From contig JAKCOZ010000314.1 in the NCBI GenBank assembly GCA_022605955.1, forward strand, positions 186,001 through 250,000: DNA of 64,000 nt. The letters run 5' to 3'. Positions 59,201-64,000 of the stretch are shown one piece after another. The DNA is from Rallus limicola (taxonomy: Eukaryota; Chordata; Aves; Gruiformes; Rallidae). A model generated the notes under the pieces. The model had not been told where the DNA came from, did no database searches, and saw only the letters and a program-made list of their open reading frames with translations. Made by a program: the position numbers and the translations under genes. Each line of letters opens with the position of its first letter. Within the stretch, counting starts at the first letter, position 1.

Positions 59201-60960
59201 GTTTAGCATGTTTTGAACTGCAGTCTGCTAGGGCCGAGAAAAGCACCGTAGGAGGTTCCAGGCATGTTCCCTCTTTCCAGGCAAAGGAAAAGGCTGAGAG
59301 CCAAAGTGACAGGGTCTGCTTGTGTGTCCTGTTAGGAGGTTTCAGACAAGCTATGCCTTTCAGTCCTAGCTTCTTTACTTTGGGAGTTATTGCTGGACGT
59401 TTAGCATGTTTTGAACTGCAGTCTGCTAGGGCCGAGAAAAGCACCGTAGGAGGTTCCAGGCATGTTCCCTCTTTCCAGGCAAAGGAAAAGGCTGAGAGCC
59501 AAAGTGACAGGGTCTGCTTGTGTGTCCTGTTAGGAGGTTTCAGACAAGCTATGCCTTTCAGTCCTAGCTTCTTTACTTTGGGAGTTATTGCTGGACGTTT
59601 AGCATGTTTTGAACTGCAGTCTGCTAGGGCCGAGAAAAGCACCGTAGGAGCTTCCAGGCATGTTCCCTCTTTCCAGGCAAAGGAAAAGGCTGAGAGCCAA
59701 AGTGACAGGGTCTGCTTGTGTGTCCTGTTAGGAGGTTTCAGACAAGCTATGCCTTTCAGTCCTAGCTTCTTTACTTTGGGAGTTATTGCTGGACGTTTAG
59801 CATGTTTTGAACTGCAGTCTGCTAGGGCCGAGAAAAGCACCGTAGGAGGTTCCAGGCATGTTCCCTCTTTCCATGCAAAGGAAAAGGCTGAGAGCCAAAG
59901 TGACAGGGTCTGCTTGTGTGTCCTGTTAGGAGGTTTCAGACAAGCTATGCCTTTCAGTCCTAGCTTCTTTACTTTGGGAGTTATTGCTGGACGTTTAGCA
60001 TGTTTTGAACTGCAGTCTTCTAGGGCCGAGAAAAGCACTGTAGGAGGTAGCAGGTATGTTCCTTCTTTCCAGGCAAAGGAAAAGACGGAGAGCCAAAGTT
60101 ACAGGGTCTGCTTGTGTGTCCTGTTAGGAGGTTTCAGACAAGCTATGCCTTTCATGCCTAGCTTCTTTACTTTGGGAGTTATTGCTGGACGTTTAGCATG
60201 TTTTGAACTGCAGTCTGCTAGGGCCGAGAAAAGCACTGTAGGAGGTAGCAGGTATGTTCCTTCTTTCCAGGCAAAGGAAAAGGCTGAGAGCCAAAGTGAC
60301 AGGGTCTGCTTGTGTGTCCTGTTAGGAGGTTTCAGACAAGCTATGCCTTTCAGTCCTAGCTTCTTTACTTTGGGAGTTATTGCTGGACGTTTAGCATGTT
60401 TTGAACTGCAGTCTGCTAGGGCCGAGAAAAGCACCGTAGGAGGTTCCAGGCATGTTCCCTCTTTCCAGGCAAAGGAAAAGGCTGAGAGCCAAAGTGACAG
60501 GGTCTGCTTGTGTGTCCTGTTAGGAGGTTTCAGACAAGCTATGCCTTTCAGTCCTAGCTTCTTTACTTTGGGAGTTATTGCTGGACGTTTAGCATGTTTT
60601 GAACTGCAGTCTGCTAGGGCCGAGAAAAGCACCGTAGGAGGTAGCAGGTATGTTCCTTCTTTCCAGGCAAAGGAAAAGGCTGAGAGCCAAAGTGACAGGG
60701 TCTGCTTGTGTGTCCTGTTAGGAGGTTTCAGACAAGCTATGCCTTTCAGTCCTAGCTTCTTTACTTTGGGAGTTATTGCTGGACGTTTAGCATGTTTTGA
60801 ACTGCAGTCTGCTAGGGCCGAGAAAAGCACCGTAGGAGGTTCCAGGCATGTTCCCTCTTTCCAGGCAAAGGAAAAGGCTGAGAGCCAAAGTGACAGGGTC
60901 TGCTTGTGTGTCCTGTTAGGAGGTTTCAGACAAGCTATGCCTTTCATGCCTAGCTTCTTT

Positions 60961-63900
60961 ACTTGGGAGTTATTGCTGGACGTTTAGCATGTTTTGAACT
61001 GCAGTCTGCTAGGGCCGAGAAAAGCACCGTAGGAGCTTCCAGGCATGTTCCCTCTTTCCAGGCAAAGGAAAAGGCTGAGAGCCAAAGTGACAGGGTCTGC
61101 TTGTGTGTCCTGTTAGGAGGTTTCAGACAAGCTATGCCTTTCAGTCCTAGCTTCTTTACTTTGGGAGTTATTGCTGGACGTTTAGCATGTTTTGAACTGC
61201 AGTCTGCTAGGGCCGAGAAAAGCACTGTAAGAGGTAGCAGGTATGTTCCCTCTTTCCATGCAAAGGAAAAGGCTGAGAGCCAAAGTGACAGGGTCTGCTT
61301 GTGTGTCCTGTTAGGAGGTTTCAGACAAGCTATGCCTTTCAGTCCTAGCTTCTTTACTTTGGGAGTTATTGCTGACGTTTAGCATGTTTTGAACTGCAGT
61401 CTGCTAGGGCCGAGAAAAGCACCGTAGGAGGTTCCAGGCATGGTCCCTCTTTCCAGGCAAAGGAAAAGGCTGAGAGCCAAAGTGACAGGGTCTGCTTGTG
61501 TGTCCTGTTAGGAGGTTTCAGACAAGCTATGCCTTTCAGTCCTAGCTTCTTTACTTTGGGAGTTATTGCTGGACGTTTAGCATGTTTTGAACTGCAGTCT
61601 GCTAGGGCTGAGAAAAGCACCGTAGAGGTTCCAGGCATGTTCCCTCTTTCCAGGCAAAGGAAAGGCTGAGAGCCAAAGTGACAGGGTCTGCTTGTGTGTC
61701 CTGTTAGGAGGTTTCAGACAAGCTATGCCTTTCATGCCTAGCTTCTTTACTTTGGGAGTTATTGCTGGACGTTTAGCATGTTTTGAACTGCAGTCTGCTA
61801 GGCCGAGAAAAGCACCGTAGGAGGTTCCAGGCATGTTCCCCTCTTTCCATGCAAAGTAAAAGGCTGAGAGCCAAAGTGACAGGGTCTGCTTGTGTGTCCT
61901 GTTAGGAGGTTTCAGACAAGCTATGCCTTTCATGCCTAGCTTCTTTACTTTGGGAGTTATTGCTGGACGTTTAGCAAGTTTTGAACTGCAGTCTGCTAGG
62001 GCCGAGAAAAGCACCGTAGGAGGTTCAGGCATGTTCCCTCTTTCCAGGCAAAGGAAAAGGCTGAGAGCCAAAGTGACAGGGTCTGCTTGTGTGTCCTGTT
62101 AGGAGGTTTCAGACAAGCTATGCCTTTCAGTCCTAGCTTCTTTACTTTGGGAGTTATTGCTGGACGTTTAGCATGTTTTGAACTGCAGTCTGCTAGGGCC
62201 GAGAAAAGCACCGTAGGAGGTTCCAGGCATGTTCCCCCTCTTTCCAGGCAAAGGAAAAGGCTGAGAGCCAAAGTGACGGGTCTGCTTGTGTGTCCTGTTA
62301 GGAGGTTTCAGACAAGCTATGCCTTTCATGCCTAGCTTCTTTACTTTGGGAGTTATTGCTGGACGTTTAGCATGTTTTGAACTGCAGTCTGCTAGGGCCG
62401 AGAAAAGCACCGTAGGAGCTTCCAGGCATGTTCCCTCTTTCCAGGCAAAGGAAAAGGCTGAGAGCCAAAGTGACAGGGTCTGCTTGTGTGTCCTGTTAGG
62501 AGGTTTCAGACAAGCTATGCCTTTCAGTCCTAGCTTCTTTACTTTGGGAGTTATTGCTGGACGTTTAGCATGTTTTGAACTGCAGTCTGCTAGGGCTGAG
62601 AAAAGCACCGTAGGAGGTTCCAGGCATGTTCCCCTCTTTCCAGGCAAAGGAAAAGGCTGAGAGCCAAAGTGACAGGGTCTGCTTGTGTGTCCTGTTAGGA
62701 GGTTTCAGACAAGCTATGCCTTTCATGCCTAGCTTCTTTACTTTGGGAGTTATTGCTGGACGTTTAGCATGTTTTGAACTGCAGTCTGCTAGGGCCGAGA
62801 AAAGCACCGTAGGAGGTTCCAGCATGTTCCCTCTTTCCAGGCAAAGGAAAAGGCTGAGAGCCAAAGTGACAGGGTCTGCTTGTGTGTCCTGTTAGGAGGT
62901 TTCAGACAAGCTATGCCTTTCATGCCTAGCTTCTTTACTTTGGGAGTTATTGCTGGACGTTTAGCATGTTTTGAACTGCAGTCTGCTAGGGCCGAGAAAA
63001 GCACTGTAGGAGGTAGCAGGTATGTTCCTTCTTTCCAGGCAAAGGAAAAGGCTGAGAGCCAAGTGACAGGGTCTGCTTGTGTGTCCTGTTAGGAGGTTTC
63101 AGACAAGCTATGCCTTTCAGTCCTAGCTTCTTTACTTTGGGAGTTATTGCTGGACGTTTAGCATGTTTTGAACTGCAGTCTGCTAGGGCCGAGAAAAGCA
63201 CCGTAGGAGGTTCCAGGCATGTTCCCTCTTTCCAGGCAAAGGAAAAGGCTGAGAGCCAAAGTGACAGGGTCTGCTTGTGTGTCCTGTTAGGAGGTTTCAG
63301 ACAAGCTATGCCTTTCAGTCCTAGCTTCTTTACTTTGGGAGTTATTGCTGGACGTTTAGCATGTTTTGAACTGCAGTCTGCTAGGGCCGAGAAAAGCACC
63401 GTAGGAGGTTCCAGGCATGTTCCCTCTTTCCAGGCAAAGGAAAAGGCTGAGAGCCAAAGTGACAGGTCTGCTTGTGTGTCCTGTTAGGAGGTTTCAGACA
63501 AGCTATGCCTTTCAGTCCTAGCTTCTTTACTTTGGGAGTTATTGCTGGACGTTTAGCATGTTTTGAACTGCAGTCTGCTAGGGCCGAGAAAAGCACCGTA
63601 GGAGCTTCCAGGCATGTTCCCTCTTTCCAGGCAAAGGAAAAGGCTGAGAGCCAAAGTGACAGGGTCTGCTTGTGTGTCCTGTTAGGAGGTTTCAGACAAG
63701 CTATGCCTTTCAGTCCTAGCTTCTTTACTTTGGGAGTTATTGCTGGACGTTTAGCATGTTTTGAACTGCAGTCTGCTAGGGCCGAGAAAGCACCGTAGGA
63801 GGTTCCAGGCATGTTCCCTCTTTCCATGCAAAGGAAAAGGCTGAGAGCCAAAGTGACAGGGTCTGCTTGTGTGTCCTGTTAGGAGGTTTCAGACAAGCTA

Positions 63901-64000
63901 TGCCTTTCAGTCCTAGCTCTTTACTTTGGGAGTTATTGCTGGACGTTTAGCATGTTTTGAACTGCAGTCTTCTAGGGCCGAGAAAAGCACTGTAGGAGGT
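60961..64000 (-). repeat. Indel-rich end of the satellite array
   Basis: Units are the same family, but about 15 one- or two-base length changes appear in 3 kb: near 60964 (-t), 61374 (-g), 61625 (-g), 61660 (-a), 61802 (-g), 61839 (+c), 62027 (-c), 62234 (+cc), 62277 (-a), 62631 (+c), 62821 (-g), 63061 (-a), 63466 (-g), 63788 (-a) and 63919 (-t). Nearly all change the length of a homopolymer run. Both long open frames break up here. The pattern fits uncorrected long-read consensus near a gap or contig end better than biological decay, though the latter cannot be excluded. Confidence 0.85.

Larger units (their letters stand above)
15032..64000 (-). repeat. 198-bp satellite array, orientation R, main block (about 247 monomers)
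   Basis: Uninterrupted 198-bp units continue to the window edge. Variation is almost entirely substitution at a small set of sites: gtcc/tgcc, ccgtaggaggttccagg/ctgtaggaggtagcagg, tctgcttg/tcttcttg, ggttcc/gcttcc. Before 60.96 kb the length changes I see are only a one-base deletion near 28786 and a one-base insertion near 28975. The unit has one PstI site and three CpGs. An open frame exists on each strand because 198 is divisible by 3: 28969-60987 on + is open for 10,672 codons and 28908-57464 on - for 9,518. The two antiparallel frames overlap, variants between units mostly change residues, and no start context, splice pattern or known domain is evident, so I do not call genes. Satellite, likely centromeric or pericentromeric; not recognised. 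Confidence 0.97.

Noticed and set aside
1..64000. CRISPR array or repeat-protein gene
   Set aside because: Units are contiguous with no unique spacers, the repeat is 198 bp, and an avian-type retroelement shows a eukaryotic genome.
15032..64000. Telomeric or rDNA-type repeat
   Set aside because: No TTAGGG runs and no rRNA-like sequence were seen.
1..64000. CENP-B box
   Set aside because: I looked for the TTCG…A…CGGG pattern in the monomer and did not find it; other centromere-protein motifs cannot be judged by eye.

Overview
This window is about 95% satellite DNA. Some 305 head-to-tail copies of a 198-bp monomer (roughly 49% GC, one PstI site CTGCAG per copy, three CpGs per copy) fill 1-11535 and 15032-64000. 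There is no credible host gene, rRNA, tRNA or CRISPR array. The only other content is one 3,496-bp LTR retroelement at 11536-15031. Its features match the avian sarcoma/leukosis (alpharetrovirus) type: a tRNA-Trp-type primer binding site, a 6-bp target duplication, a short LTR with AATAAA just upstream of a GCCATTT R start, and gag and RT remnants. The host is therefore most likely a bird, and the array looks centromeric or heterochromatic. I do not recognise the satellite family and cannot name the species.

Layout. 1-6755: about 34 monomers in orientation F (gtgcttttctcggccc reads on the + strand). 6749-6760: a perfect 12-bp palindrome marks a head-to-head inversion. 6754-11535: about 24 monomers in the opposite orientation R, with two copies of the same 43-bp partial duplication. 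11536-15031: the retroelement, transcribed on the minus strand. From right to left it holds the 5' LTR, primer binding site, a very short leader, a broken gag, an RT fragment, a G/C tract, a long A-rich tract, about 1.4 kb of unidentified sequence with a second polypurine tract, the 3' polypurine tract and the 3' LTR. 15032-64000: about 247 more R monomers, continuing exactly where the array was split.

Because 198 is a multiple of 3 and the monomer lacks stops in one frame on each strand, the array gives enormous overlapping antiparallel open frames (more than 10,000 codons on + and more than 9,500 on -). I treat these as by-products of monomer length, not genes.

Within the R array, diagnostic variants recur at exact multiples of 198 bp. 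Spacings of 18-21 units at 20-39 kb and of 2, 8, 10, 14 and 20 units at 43-50 kb show a loose higher-order structure built by unequal exchange or block duplication. The last 3 kb (60.96-64 kb) changes abruptly: about 15 one- or two-base indels, nearly all in homopolymer runs, against almost none in the preceding 45 kb. This looks like lower consensus quality or a decaying array edge. The two LTRs are identical by eye and the target duplication is intact, so the element inserted recently although its genes are broken; it must have been copied with proteins supplied in trans.
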